Of a stretch of DNA of 64,000 nt, positions 8,757 through 17,404 are shown one piece after another; the first letter of the stretch is position 1, and each line of letters begins with the position of its first letter. Both the position numbers and the translations under genes were made by a program. Under the pieces are notes generated by a model. It was not told where the DNA came from, searched no databases, and worked only from the letters and a program-made list of their open reading frames with translations. The DNA is from Prochloraceae cyanobacterium PL24a_bin.78 (lineage in GTDB: Bacteria; Cyanobacteriota; Cyanobacteriia; Cyanobacteriales; JANQIW01): the NCBI GenBank assembly GCA_028281945.1, contig JANQIW010000031.1, positions 20,177 to 84,176 of the forward strand, written 5' to 3'.

Positions 8757-10925
8757 ATGATAAGGTTAACTTTTATGGTTAACTTGGAAATATCTGATTT
8801 ATTTGGGCTAATGTATAAGTTGCAACCAAACATACAATCAATTTCTAAATTGAGGTTACTAATCCTAGCAGCCTCAATAGATCAAGAGATCATATCTATT
8901 ATCAAAATCCTTCAAGAAGCAAATATTTGCTTTAATTATGAAATAGCCCCAGTTGATAATTCCGTATTATTGTTGAAAAGTAATACTTATGATGCAATTT
9001 TATTAAAAGATCCAGATTTTCTTGTTTGGTTGCATCAATATCAAAAAAAAATTCCCTTAATTTTGATTTTGCGGGCTGAAAATTGGGATAGTCAGTTAGA
9101 AAATCTTAAGTCTGAAAACATCAATTATGTTGATAAAAATAGCTTATCTCTTCTACCAACTATTCTCAAACGCTGCCTAAAATTAGCTCAAATTCAGGAA
9201 GATCAAAAACATCAGCTTCTGATGAGACGCATGAGTCAACTAATGCAAGAAACTCTTGTTTTGGAAGAATTACTCCAAAGTATGGTGGATATGATCCACG
9301 AAGCCTTAGGAGTTTATGGTTGTTTAATTTTTCGTTTTTATCCAGATAGCAAACGAAGAATTTGGTATGCTTCCAATGATACCGATGCTTCTTCAAATCT
9401 AGTTAATTTGTGTTGCGAAATATCTAATTATAATCATTATTTATTATTACAAGGAAAGCCTTTAGTTTGTAATCAGGTTAGAGATTGTTTAGAATCTCAA
9501 CTTTTAGAAACAGCTCTAAAAAATAAGGTGAGTTCTTTTGTTTTAAGACCTTTAATCTATCAAAATTCATATTGTGGCGAAATCTGGATTCATTGTCAAA
9601 ATAACCATCAATGGAGTGACAATGAATTAACTACAATTCATACTATAGCTACTCAATCTGCAATGGCTATTTCTAAAGCTCAATTATATCATAAACTTCA
9701 ACAACAAAAACAGAAAGAAAAATTACAACGTCAACTGACTCAGAAAATTAATTCTAATCTTAATTCCCAGCAAATTCTAGAAGCAATTCTTCAGGAAATA
9801 GGGGAAAAATTTAGATTCCATCGGGTAATTCTTTTTAGTCTTGGCAATGAAAATATTGAAATTAAGCAACAATGGCTCATTGATAATCAAATACCTTCTT
9901 TAAAGCTTAAAACCCCAATATCATCAGAGTTAAGGGAGTTAAAAGAATTAAAAGAAATCAATATTTTAGATGAAAATTTATCTGAAAAAATAACAGAAAA
10001 TATCAAAAAAGTAATTGACGGATTACCATTAGAATCTCTCTTAACAGTACCAATATTACTACATAAAAAACTCTTTGGTATTTTAGTATTAGAAACCAAT
10101 ATTGAAACTAAAACTATTACAGAAGATGATCTCGATTTACTATCTGCAATTGCTGAACAAATATCTTTAGCAATTCATTTTGAAGAATTAGTAAAATCTC
10201 GCACTCAAGAATTAGAAAAAGAAAAAAAACGCATTGAAAATGCTAATCGTGCTAAAAGTGAATTTCTCTCCCATATGAATCATGAATTACGTACCCCGTT
10301 AACAGCAATTATGGGTTTTTCGAGAATGTTGAAACAAGAATTATATGGGGAATTAAATGCTAAACAAATGCAATATGTAAGCGCAATTTGTGACTCAGGA
10401 GAGCATCTTTTAGAATTGATTAATGATTTACTTGATATTTCTAAAATAGAAGCAGAAAGAGAAGAACTTTATCTAGAAAAATTTCCTGTGGAAGAAGTTT
10501 GTTTAGCTTCTATGTGTTTAGTAGAAGAAAAAGCAAGACAACAAGGATTAGAATTGATTTTAGATATCTCTGAAGAAGTTAGTTTTTGTATGGCAGATCG
10601 TCGGAGATTGAAACAAATATTGGTAAATTTATTGTCTAATGCTGTAAAATTTACTGAAGAAGGTTCTGTAACTTTAAAGGTGGAAATAGGAGAAAAAATG
10701 CTGGAGTTTTCTGTAATAGATACTGGAATTGGTATTAAAGAAGATGATTGCAAAAAACTTTTTCAACCCTTTTCTCAGATTAACAATCATTTGACTCGGA
10801 AACACAAAGGCACTGGTTTAGGATTGGCTTTATCTCTAAAATTAGCAAGACTTCATGGAGGAGATCTTACTTTAAAATCTAATTATACTCAAGGTAGTTG
10901 TTTTACAGTTTATTTACCTCTTTAA
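8757..10925 (+). CDS. GAF-domain sensor histidine kinase with degenerate N-terminal receiver-like domain
   Basis: A 722-residue predicted soluble kinase. Residues about 30-140 look like a receiver fold (LRLLILAASIDQEIISIIKIL, ILLKDPDFLVWL), but clear phosphoacceptor geometry is lacking. Two GAF domains follow (about residues 160-310 and 335-480). The HisKA box is SHMNHELRTPLTAIMGFSRML with H509. The ATPase domain has QILVNLLSNAVKFTEEG (N box), DTGIGIKEDD (G1), a FQPFSQI F box and GTGLGLALSLKLARLHGG (G2). All catalytic boxes are intact, so autophosphorylation on H509 is expected. No bilin-type Cys-His attachment motif is evident in the GAF domains. No response regulator is adjacent. The ATG chosen leads the frame, but the Met seven codons on is an equally good start. 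Confidence 0.87.
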   Translation: MIRLTFMVNLEISDLFGLMYKLQPNIQSISKLRLLILAASIDQEIISIIKILQEANICFNYEIAPVDNSVLLLKSNTYDAILLKDPDFLVWLHQYQKKIPLILILRAENWDSQLENLKSENINYVDKNSLSLLPTILKRCLKLAQIQEDQKHQLLMRRMSQLMQETLVLEELLQSMVDMIHEALGVYGCLIFRFYPDSKRRIWYASNDTDASSNLVNLCCEISNYNHYLLLQGKPLVCNQVRDCLESQLLETALKNKVSSFVLRPLIYQNSYCGEIWIHCQNNHQWSDNELTTIHTIATQSAMAISKAQLYHKLQQQKQKEKLQRQLTQKINSNLNSQQILEAILQEIGEKFRFHRVILFSLGNENIEIKQQWLIDNQIPSLKLKTPISSELRELKELKEINILDENLSEKITENIKKVIDGLPLESLLTVPILLHKKLFGILVLETNIETKTITEDDLDLLSAIAEQISLAIHFEELVKSRTQELEKEKKRIENANRAKSEFLSHMNHELRTPLTAIMGFSRMLKQELYGELNAKQMQYVSAICDSGEHLLELINDLLDISKIEAEREELYLEKFPVEEVCLASMCLVEEKARQQGLELILDISEEVSFCMADRRRLKQILVNLLSNAVKFTEEGSVTLKVEIGEKMLEFSVIDTGIGIKEDDCKKLFQPFSQINNHLTRKHKGTGLGLALSLKLARLHGGDLTLKSNYTQGSCFTVYLPL

Positions 10926-11082
10926 ATCAATTTGTTGACAAATAATTCCATAATTACAAAAGACTTAGAATTAAAAACTTAGAAATAGAAAATCTCTGGA
11001 TTTGTCTTCTATTTGAGAACATAATTTGATATTATAAAAACTCAAATCAAAAAATTAGTTGTTCAAATCTATTATTAATATC

Positions 11083-11895
11083 ATGATTCAAGAAAAATTA
11101 GCACAATTAAAAAGTTTATTTGCCCAAATGGATCGAGCTTTAATTGCTTATTCTGGAGGTATTGATAGCACTTTAGTCGCCAAAATCGCCTACGATGTTT
11201 TAGGGGATAAAGCATTAGCAATTACGGCGGTTTCTCCTTCTTTATTGCCAGAAGATTTAGAAGATGCTAAAACTCAAGCCATCACTATCGGTATTCCTCA
11301 CGAGTTGATTCAAACTCACGAAATGGATAATCCTAATTATACTTCTAATCCTGTGAATCGCTGTTATTTCTGCAAAAGTGAGCTTCATGATACTCTCAAA
11401 CCAATTGCTATTCAAAGGGGTTATCCCTATGTGGTTGATGGGGTTAATGCTGATGATTTACACGATTATCGCCCCGGCATTCAAGCAGCAAAAGAAAGAG
11501 GCGCGCGATCGCCTTTAGCTGAGGTTGGAGTCACTAAAGCTGAAGTTAGAGAAATGTCTCAGTTATTAGGTTTACCTTGGTGGAATAAGCCTTCTCAGCC
11601 TTGTTTGAGTTCCCGTTTTCCTTATGGTGAAGAGATAACTGTAGATAAATTACAAAAGGTTGGTCGTGCTGAGGTATATTTGCGAAAGTTAGGATGGAAT
11701 AATCTTCGGGTTCGATGCCATGAGAATACTGCTCGAATTGAATTACCTCCTGAAAAAATCAAGGATTTTGTCGCTAGTGTTGATTTAAATGCTTTAGTAT
11801 CTGCTTTTCAAGAGTATGGTTTTGTTTACGTGACTCTTGATTTAGAAGGTTATCGCAGTGGGAAGCTCAATGAAGTATTGAATTTATCTGTTTAG
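11083..11895 (+). CDS. larE: LarE, ATP-dependent sacrificial sulfur transferase
   Basis: A 270-residue cytoplasmic enzyme that adenylates a carboxylated pyridinium dinucleotide and donates sulfur from its own cysteine. It does this during synthesis of the nickel-pincer nucleotide cofactor of lactate racemase and related enzymes. The PP-loop AYSGGIDSTLVAKIA is near residue 22, an RCYFCKSEL motif lies near residue 95, and the sulfur-donor cysteine is C174 in QPCLSSRFPYGEE, matching C176 of the Lactobacillus enzyme. I place the start at the ATG 11083 (MIQEKLAQL). An in-frame TTG at 11059 would add eight residues with no supporting ribosome-binding site. LarB and LarC are not adjacent, so the cofactor client is not visible here. 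Confidence 0.9.
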   Translation: MIQEKLAQLKSLFAQMDRALIAYSGGIDSTLVAKIAYDVLGDKALAITAVSPSLLPEDLEDAKTQAITIGIPHELIQTHEMDNPNYTSNPVNRCYFCKSELHDTLKPIAIQRGYPYVVDGVNADDLHDYRPGIQAAKERGARSPLAEVGVTKAEVREMSQLLGLPWWNKPSQPCLSSRFPYGEEITVDKLQKVGRAEVYLRKLGWNNLRVRCHENTARIELPPEKIKDFVASVDLNALVSAFQEYGFVYVTLDLEGYRSGKLNEVLNLSV

Positions 11896-11993
11896 TTATA
11901 TTTAAGTTTAGAACAAATTTAGTAAAAAAATAGTAATAAATTTGTAAGGTAGTCTTTTACTTTAATTAGTATTATTACTATTATCAACAAAAA

Positions 11994-13442
11994 TTATGAA
12001 TGATAAGTATTTGTTGCCCAAATAGGTTTACCTTCCTTGGTATATACCACAACATTTCCATCAGTTTGAATAGATAAAAACCTACCTTCATTAGCAGTAT
12101 TAGTATGCCAAATACAAGTACCATTATCATCATAGATACAAACATTCCCATCCTTTTGAACTGAGAAAATTCTGGAATTTTTATTATTAGTATTACTAGC
12201 CCAAACCGCTTTTAGGGAAGAATTATATAATACTAGATTGCCATCAGGCTGAAAAATGAATGTATAACCAGTTGAAGTTGTCCAAGATTGTCCTACAGTA
12301 AAATCTAAATTAACATCAATAGGCTTGAGATCCACATTACTTTCAAATAAATTCCATTGAGGAATAATGCCTTCTTCCCAACATTTTGTCAGTGGTGTCT
12401 TTAAGGCATACATTGCACCAAAAAATTGACTACTTTTATCAGCATCACCACTCCACATACCAGTGAGAATATCGATAAATGACTCAAACTGGGTCATTAA
12501 ATCTTTTAATGCGTCCAATTGTGGTTGAGAGAATTCTTTACTTAAAGGATAAGTATCAGGCCAATCATTAGCATCTTTACCTTCTAGCTTATTGTTAATC
12601 CAAAGAAACCTACCGTAATGAGAATATTGGTTATAAACAAAGGGATCATCCTCTTCTGGATTATACTTATCACTTTCATAGAATCGAGAACCAGCATAAA
12701 CAGGAAAATCATCCTCTTTGTAAGGTTGAGGAGGAAGGGGACTTTTAGCAAGGCCTTCACCTTGATCACAAATTAATTTAACAGCTTGTTGAGCATCACC
12801 AAAGCAAGAAATTTTTTGGTTAATTCTCAAGGCACTTTTTGTATAATCTGGAGGGAGGGTAAATTGTATCTGTTGATTTTCTGTAGACCACCCAAACACA
12901 GGTTCTTTTGCTTCTACCTCTAGAATTCCCTGAAGAAGAGCATCATACATTTCACCTATAGTTGCATAAGGATATTGAGGGGTTGTATGATCTAAAGACT
13001 CATCAAACTCTGTAGGAGTCTCAATATCTAACATCCTATTAAGAGTATTTTGATTCAAAGCACCCAAATCAGCCCTTAATAAGGCAACGTGCTTAGGAAT
13101 GGTATCCCCCATGGTTTCTGGATCGTAAGGTTGTAAGTAAGGAATTGATTCCCCATATTCAGGGTTAGAAAAAATCTCTGATGCTGGAATATCAAGGGCT
13201 AAACAAAGATTTGCTGCTAATTGCAGATGGAGCATTTCTTCAATACAAACGCTCAAAATTGTTTGATAAGTTTTATTGGTTAGCTTGGCTTTATCGGAAG
13301 TATCATCTTTATCGGGTAAAATGATAGAACTCCAAACAGTTAGATAAAAAGGTAATGTATACATTTCTATCAATACAGCAGTTTTGGCATGGGATTGAAC
13401 TAGTTCTTTTGTCCATTTTCCATTTCCATTTCCATTGTTCAT
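11994..13442 (-). CDS. Ferritin-like (iminophenyl-pyruvate dimer synthase family) protein fused to bulb-type lectin domain
   Basis: A 482-residue protein. The N-terminal about 340 residues resemble the ferritin-like domain of VioB/RebD-type iminophenyl-pyruvate dimer synthases: an alpha-helix with VQSHAKTAVLIEMYTLPFYL and a second with CIEEMLHLQLAANLCLAL supply Glu and His ligands for a metal. The C-terminal about 115 residues form a B-lectin (GNA-like) domain with three copies of the mannose-binding pattern QxDxNxVxY: QPDGNLVLY, QKDGNVCIY and QTDGNVVVY. The second copy has Cys in place of Val. There is no signal peptide. Function is unknown. A carbohydrate-targeted metalloenzyme is one reading. 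No tryptophan-oxidising partner enzyme is beside it. It lies in the accessory stretch between larE and trnN and is followed by the TOPRIM/ATPase pair. Confidence 0.8.
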   Translation of the reverse strand: MNNGNGNGKWTKELVQSHAKTAVLIEMYTLPFYLTVWSSIILPDKDDTSDKAKLTNKTYQTILSVCIEEMLHLQLAANLCLALDIPASEIFSNPEYGESIPYLQPYDPETMGDTIPKHVALLRADLGALNQNTLNRMLDIETPTEFDESLDHTTPQYPYATIGEMYDALLQGILEVEAKEPVFGWSTENQQIQFTLPPDYTKSALRINQKISCFGDAQQAVKLICDQGEGLAKSPLPPQPYKEDDFPVYAGSRFYESDKYNPEEDDPFVYNQYSHYGRFLWINNKLEGKDANDWPDTYPLSKEFSQPQLDALKDLMTQFESFIDILTGMWSGDADKSSQFFGAMYALKTPLTKCWEEGIIPQWNLFESNVDLKPIDVNLDFTVGQSWTTSTGYTFIFQPDGNLVLYNSSLKAVWASNTNNKNSRIFSVQKDGNVCIYDDNGTCIWHTNTANEGRFLSIQTDGNVVVYTKEGKPIWATNTYHS

Positions 13443-13696
13443 AGTTTTAATCTCCAGAAATTGTCTACTTAATTTTTACTTGTAGATATCATTAAAATAT
13501 AAGTTTTAGTACTACTTAAAGATTAAATTTTATTACTTAAATATTAATTATTTATTAAATTTTATAATAAAAATCTATTGACGAACACTCTATTATCTTT
13601 CTGAATGTATTATTTATCTAATAAATTGTATGTAAAATATTAATAAAATAGTTAGAAATTTTAAATTATGAATAAGAGTTCAGATGGAAGTTAATA

Positions 13697-14503
13697 TTAT
13701 GTTTTATTTAATAAATCTTTCAAAAAATCAACAAATTGTTTTAAATCATCTACTTGATTGTAGGTTTCTTCACTAATCCATTTATTTGCTTTAATACTAA
13801 CTGTATTCGTGAATCCAGGTTTAAATACACTCGCAACTGAAGCAATTATGGCTTTATCTTTATCAAAAGGTTTCCATTTAATCTTTAAATTCCATCGCTC
13901 TTCCTCAGTAAATGAATTTACATAATTTTCTGCCTTCTCAATACATTTAGGATAAGCTACTATCCCACATTGATACAATAATTTTTCTAATACCCCTTCA
14001 TCTCTATTGTTAGGTAAAACATACATTCCTAATCGGGGAGAATCATTTGTAATAATTCCCAGTTGAGTAGGGAAATTATCAAAAAATTCTTTTAACTCTT
14101 CAGAATAATTCTGTAATAAAGTCTCAGGAGACTTTTTATCGGCATCTACAACAATTCCAAAAGCAAAAAGCTCACTATCATCATCTATATTACGAAGAAC
14201 CCTCATTAAACTATCAATTCTATGACTTAAATCACCTCCTTCTATTCTATAAATTGCTACTGAAAGAAATTCATCTTGAACCTCTTTATCATTAAAAATA
14301 GAAGGGGTATTTAATCTGACATGAAACTTTCCTCTATTAGGATTGTAATTTGGAATAAAATAACGCCATAATGATTTTGATTGAATTAAATCTTCCTTAT
14401 TGCCATTAAACTCTTTTAAATTAAAAAGTTTTTGTAAAATACTACTAACAAATGCTTGATCGTGACTCCCTTCGACGATAATAAGAGCATATTTTATACT
14501 CAC
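13697..14503 (-). CDS. TOPRIM-like nuclease partner (DUF3226-type) of the OLD-like ATPase
   Basis: A 268-residue protein. The N-terminus KYALIIVEGSHDQAFVSSIL supplies the TOPRIM glutamate (VEG..D). FAFGIVVDADKKSPE supplies the DxD pair, so the metal-binding triad of a TOPRIM nuclease is present. The rest resembles DUF3226-type proteins that pair with AAA/SMC-like ATPases. I place the start at the GTG at 14503, not at the longer frame from 14554. The GTG overlaps the ATPase stop by one base (TAGTG), and a perfect AGGAGG (14511-14516) lies seven bases upstream. The two genes form a tightly coupled operon. By analogy with Gabija, PARIS and other OLD-like systems, a role in phage or plasmid defence is likely. 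This is inference. Confidence 0.75.
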   Translation of the reverse strand: MSIKYALIIVEGSHDQAFVSSILQKLFNLKEFNGNKEDLIQSKSLWRYFIPNYNPNRGKFHVRLNTPSIFNDKEVQDEFLSVAIYRIEGGDLSHRIDSLMRVLRNIDDDSELFAFGIVVDADKKSPETLLQNYSEELKEFFDNFPTQLGIITNDSPRLGMYVLPNNRDEGVLEKLLYQCGIVAYPKCIEKAENYVNSFTEEERWNLKIKWKPFDKDKAIIASVASVFKPGFTNTVSIKANKWISEETYNQVDDLKQFVDFLKDLLNKT

Positions 14504-15630
14504 TAACGTACCTCCTGTCCTAATTCTTCTCGCAAAATCTTTAATCCTTTCCAATCATGGCGAGTTACTTTTGTTTTAGAGTCATGAGGTTTCAAACGAT
14601 ATAAAACTAGATCATCTTCTAATTCTGTTGAAGCCACAAGTGTATCAATGGCTTCTAAACTATGAGTAGTAGCAAAGAGTTGTACATTCATCTTTTTACA
14701 CCATTTGACAATCCAACGAAAAGATCTTTGTAAAGCTTCTGTATGAATGGTTGATTCAAGTTCATCAATTAAAAGTATTCCTCCTTGAACTTCAATTAAT
14801 TGTAAGGCAATGTATAGTAAACGTCTGACTCCATCTCCAAAAACATCTATGGGCACAAGTCCAAGTTTTTGATATTTTAAATAGATATTAAAGCTCGAAA
14901 AAGTTGTTATCGGTGACAACAAAATATCTAAATCAACAATATCTGAGTCCATATATTGAAGTAATTCTATTAAATTTGGCTTAAAATTATCAAAAGTTGC
15001 ATCTGATAATAAACGAAACTCTTTAGTTGATCGATGAGATGATCCCGTAACAATAGATATAGGTATTTTAATATTTTTTCTTTGATTAAACCTTGAAATT
15101 TTGTTATTTTTTTCCCAAAATGAAAAAGCTTCTTGGTATTCTTTCCCTTTTTTATCTATATATTTTATCCTTATTTTTAATCCTTTAATCGTATTTTCTT
15201 CGCTAACAATATACTCTTTTACTATTCGATCTAAAATATGTTCTAGATTTTGTCTTTCCCCTTGATCTTTGTCAGAAATTGATATTTCTTCTAATTCTTC
15301 ATAAGTCATTGATAATTTTTCAATATCAAAATTTCCATCGCTAGAAATTAATATCTCATTTTTTTCTAGTTGATTATTTCTAACATTTTCAAATTTAGGA
15401 AATAACCATTCCAAAGATTCTAGTATAAAAGATTTTCCTTGTCGCTGATAAATAATATTTAACCACTCTGTAATATCAAAAGGATTACAATAAATAGATA
15501 AAGCTTCTAATACACTAGTTTTCCCACAATTATTAACACCAACTAAGAGATTAATTTGCCCAAGGTTTTTCAATTCCAAATCCCGCAAACCCCTAAATTG
15601 GTGAATTGTAAAATTCTCTAAATTCTTCAT
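14503..15630 (-). CDS. OLD-like/AAA_15 family ATPase, probable defence ATPase
   Basis: A 375-residue ATPase of the ABC/SMC-like AAA_15 (OLD) class. It begins NFTIHQFRGLRDLELKNLGQINLLVGVNNCGKTSVLEAL, in which GVNNCGKTS is the Walker A motif. Its signature-like region DVFGDGVRRLLYIALQL and Walker B motif GGILLIDELESTIH lie near residues 260-295, and the H-loop FATTHSLEAI follows. All ATPase motifs are present, so it is probably active. It lacks the fused TOPRIM nuclease of classic OLD proteins; that domain is instead encoded by the next gene, which overlaps its stop. An 8-bp inverted repeat (15654-15691) lies 24 bases upstream. Together this looks like a two-gene ATPase-TOPRIM immune pair. Confidence 0.85.
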   Translation of the reverse strand: MKNLENFTIHQFRGLRDLELKNLGQINLLVGVNNCGKTSVLEALSIYCNPFDITEWLNIIYQRQGKSFILESLEWLFPKFENVRNNQLEKNEILISSDGNFDIEKLSMTYEELEEISISDKDQGERQNLEHILDRIVKEYIVSEENTIKGLKIRIKYIDKKGKEYQEAFSFWEKNNKISRFNQRKNIKIPISIVTGSSHRSTKEFRLLSDATFDNFKPNLIELLQYMDSDIVDLDILLSPITTFSSFNIYLKYQKLGLVPIDVFGDGVRRLLYIALQLIEVQGGILLIDELESTIHTEALQRSFRWIVKWCKKMNVQLFATTHSLEAIDTLVASTELEDDLVLYRLKPHDSKTKVTRHDWKGLKILREELGQEVR

Positions 15631-15653
15631 TTCTTTAACTGTTTTAAGTAGTA

Positions 15654-15691
15654 AATGTAGGTAAAAATTGCAGATATCTCCATCCTACATT
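15654..15691 (-). promoter_or_regulatory. Inverted repeat upstream of the ATPase/TOPRIM operon
   Basis: Arms AATGTAGG (15654-15661) and CCTACATT (15684-15691) are perfect inverses separated by 22 bases. They lie 24-61 bases upstream of the ATPase ATG. The placement fits an operator or a leader hairpin. No cognate regulator gene is visible. Confidence 0.4.
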
Positions 15692-15830
15692 CTTTTAAAA
15701 ACAATAATAACTAAAAACACGATCGCCAAAACAGAAAAAACTTTTTAGCAATACCTTTCAAACTCAATATGCTATAGAATCCAGCAATATCCTAATGACT
15801 TATTACTTATAACTTATTACTTAACTTAAA

Positions 15831-15902
15831 CTCCCCGAGTAGGATTCGAACCTACGACCAATCGATTAACAGTCGACCGCTCTACCGCTGAGCTATCGAG
15901 GA
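15831..15902 (-). tRNA. trnN: tRNA-Asn (GTT)
   Basis: The reverse strand gives a full cloverleaf: acceptor TCCTCGA/TCGGGGA, D-arm TAGCTCAGCGGTAGAGCG, anticodon stem GTCGA/TCGAT with loop CTGTTAA carrying GTT, and T-arm GTAGG-TTCGAAT-CCTAC, discriminator G. CCA is not encoded. It borders the accessory stretch that holds the ATPase/TOPRIM pair. Confidence 0.94.
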
Positions 15903-16044
15903 TTGCTCTTAACCTTATCTAATATAGCCCAAAGAAAAAAGAAATGTCAAGTCTTTTGCCAAAAATTTTTTAAATCCTAAAACTATTACCAGTAAACGAT
16001 TGTAGCTAGAATATACTAAGAAAAGCCAAAAATTAAACCAGAAA

Positions 16045-17163
16045 ATGCCACAAAAAATCATCCAACCAGAAGACACAATCCTTGCCAACTACAACTACCA
16101 ATTACCTCCAGAATTAATTGCCCAAAATCCAGTCACCCCAAGAGACACATCCAAAATGCTAGTGATAGACTCCCCCAATACTCACCATCACAGTATCTTT
16201 AGAAAATTACCAGAATTGCTATTACCAGGAGACTTATTAGTACTAAATAATACCAAAGTAATTCCAGCCAGACTCTACGGGCGTAAATCCACCGGCGCAT
16301 CAGTGGAAATCTTACTCTTAGAAGAAAAAGGCGAGAATAGATGGTTAGCATTAGTCAAACCCGGTAAACGTTTTATTTTAGGGACAGAAATCTGGTTTTC
16401 CCATGAACCCAATACCAAAGATATAGACCAAGATTCCGTTTTCAAAGCTAAAGTAATAGATTCCCATCCCCCCACAGGAGGAAGAATATTAGAATTTCAA
16501 ATACCTTCAGGTAAAAATTTTTGGCAATTATTAGAAGAATTTGGTGAACTTCCTTTGCCACCTTATATTACGGATACTGAATCCCAGCCTTCCCAATATC
16601 AAACCGTATATGCCGAAAAACCAGGAGCAATTGCTGCCCCTACAGCAGGGTTACATTTCACCGAGGAGTTGTTAGAAAAATTGCAAACTAAAGGTATAAA
16701 AATCGGTTATCTTACCCTTCATGTTGGCATCGGTACCTTTCGCCCGGTGGAAATTGATGATATTACCAACCATAAAATGCACGAGGAATGGTTAGATGTC
16801 AATGATTATCTTGTGAATCTGATTCAAGAAACTAAAGCTAATGGTGGGCGAGTTATTGCCGTTGGTACAACTGTTGTGCGTGCTTTGGAAGGAGCTTTTA
16901 TGGCTAGTAATGGGGCGTTGTTGCCTTTTCAGGGGAAGACCAATTTGTTTATTTATCCTGGTTTTGAATTTGGTGTGGTGGATGGTTTGATTACTAATTT
17001 TCATTTGCCATGTTCGAGTCTTTTGATGTTGGTTAGTGCTTTTATCGGGCGCGATCGATTGTTGACTTTATATGAAGAGGCTATTAAATATCAATATCGG
17101 TTTTATTCCTTTGGGGATGGGATGTTGATTTTGCCTCATAATGTCGTTTTTCCAAAAGTATGA
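16045..17163 (+). CDS. queA: S-adenosylmethionine:tRNA ribosyltransferase-isomerase
   Basis: A 372-residue enzyme that converts preQ1 in the wobble position of GUN-anticodon tRNAs to epoxyqueuosine, taking the ribosyl group from S-adenosylmethionine. Family signatures run throughout: NYNYQLPPELIAQNPVTPRDTSKMLV at the start, LLVLNNTKVIPARLYGRK, GEGRWLALVKPGKR-like text, LPLPPYI, AAPTAGLHFTEELL, LHVGIGTFRPVE, HEEWLDV, GTTVVRALEG and NFHLPCSSLLMLVSAF. Full length and no break. It reads away from trnN, whose product (GTT anticodon) is a natural substrate of the queuosine pathway. This may be coincidental. Confidence 0.96.
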   Translation: MPQKIIQPEDTILANYNYQLPPELIAQNPVTPRDTSKMLVIDSPNTHHHSIFRKLPELLLPGDLLVLNNTKVIPARLYGRKSTGASVEILLLEEKGENRWLALVKPGKRFILGTEIWFSHEPNTKDIDQDSVFKAKVIDSHPPTGGRILEFQIPSGKNFWQLLEEFGELPLPPYITDTESQPSQYQTVYAEKPGAIAAPTAGLHFTEELLEKLQTKGIKIGYLTLHVGIGTFRPVEIDDITNHKMHEEWLDVNDYLVNLIQETKANGGRVIAVGTTVVRALEGAFMASNGALLPFQGKTNLFIYPGFEFGVVDGLITNFHLPCSSLLMLVSAFIGRDRLLTLYEEAIKYQYRFYSFGDGMLILPHNVVFPKV

Positions 17164-17172
17164 GATACAATG

Positions 17173-17240
17173 GTTAGGGGGAGACAAGGGGGACAAAAGG
17201 GACAAGGGGGGCAAGGGAGATAGGTTTTGGGTTGGGTATC
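17173..17240 (+). repeat. G-rich tract with repeated ACAAGGGGG-like units
   Basis: Runs of three to six G residues separated by ACAA/GACAA spacers just after queA, in a genome with low GC. This is a low-complexity intergenic repeat of a kind common in cyanobacteria, with potential to form a G-quadruplex on the + strand. Confidence 0.7.
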
Positions 17241-17404
17241 AGCCGTCCAAGAAGAATTTTAACTCTATCATCATTTTAGAAATTTGGGATAAGAAAATAT
17301 AAAAGAAATGAGAGAATCAGAGTAACTTATCTTATAATTTCGATAATTTCTCCAAATCTCTCACTTGTTTATGACGTATTTACTTATTATTGATTAGTTA
17401 AAAA

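Noticed and set aside
11059-11082. Longer LarE start at TTG
   Set aside because: No ribosome-binding site and the next ATG gives the normal family N-terminus.
14503-14554. Longer TOPRIM start
   Set aside because: It would extend 17 codons into the ATPase gene, whereas the GTG has an ideal SD.
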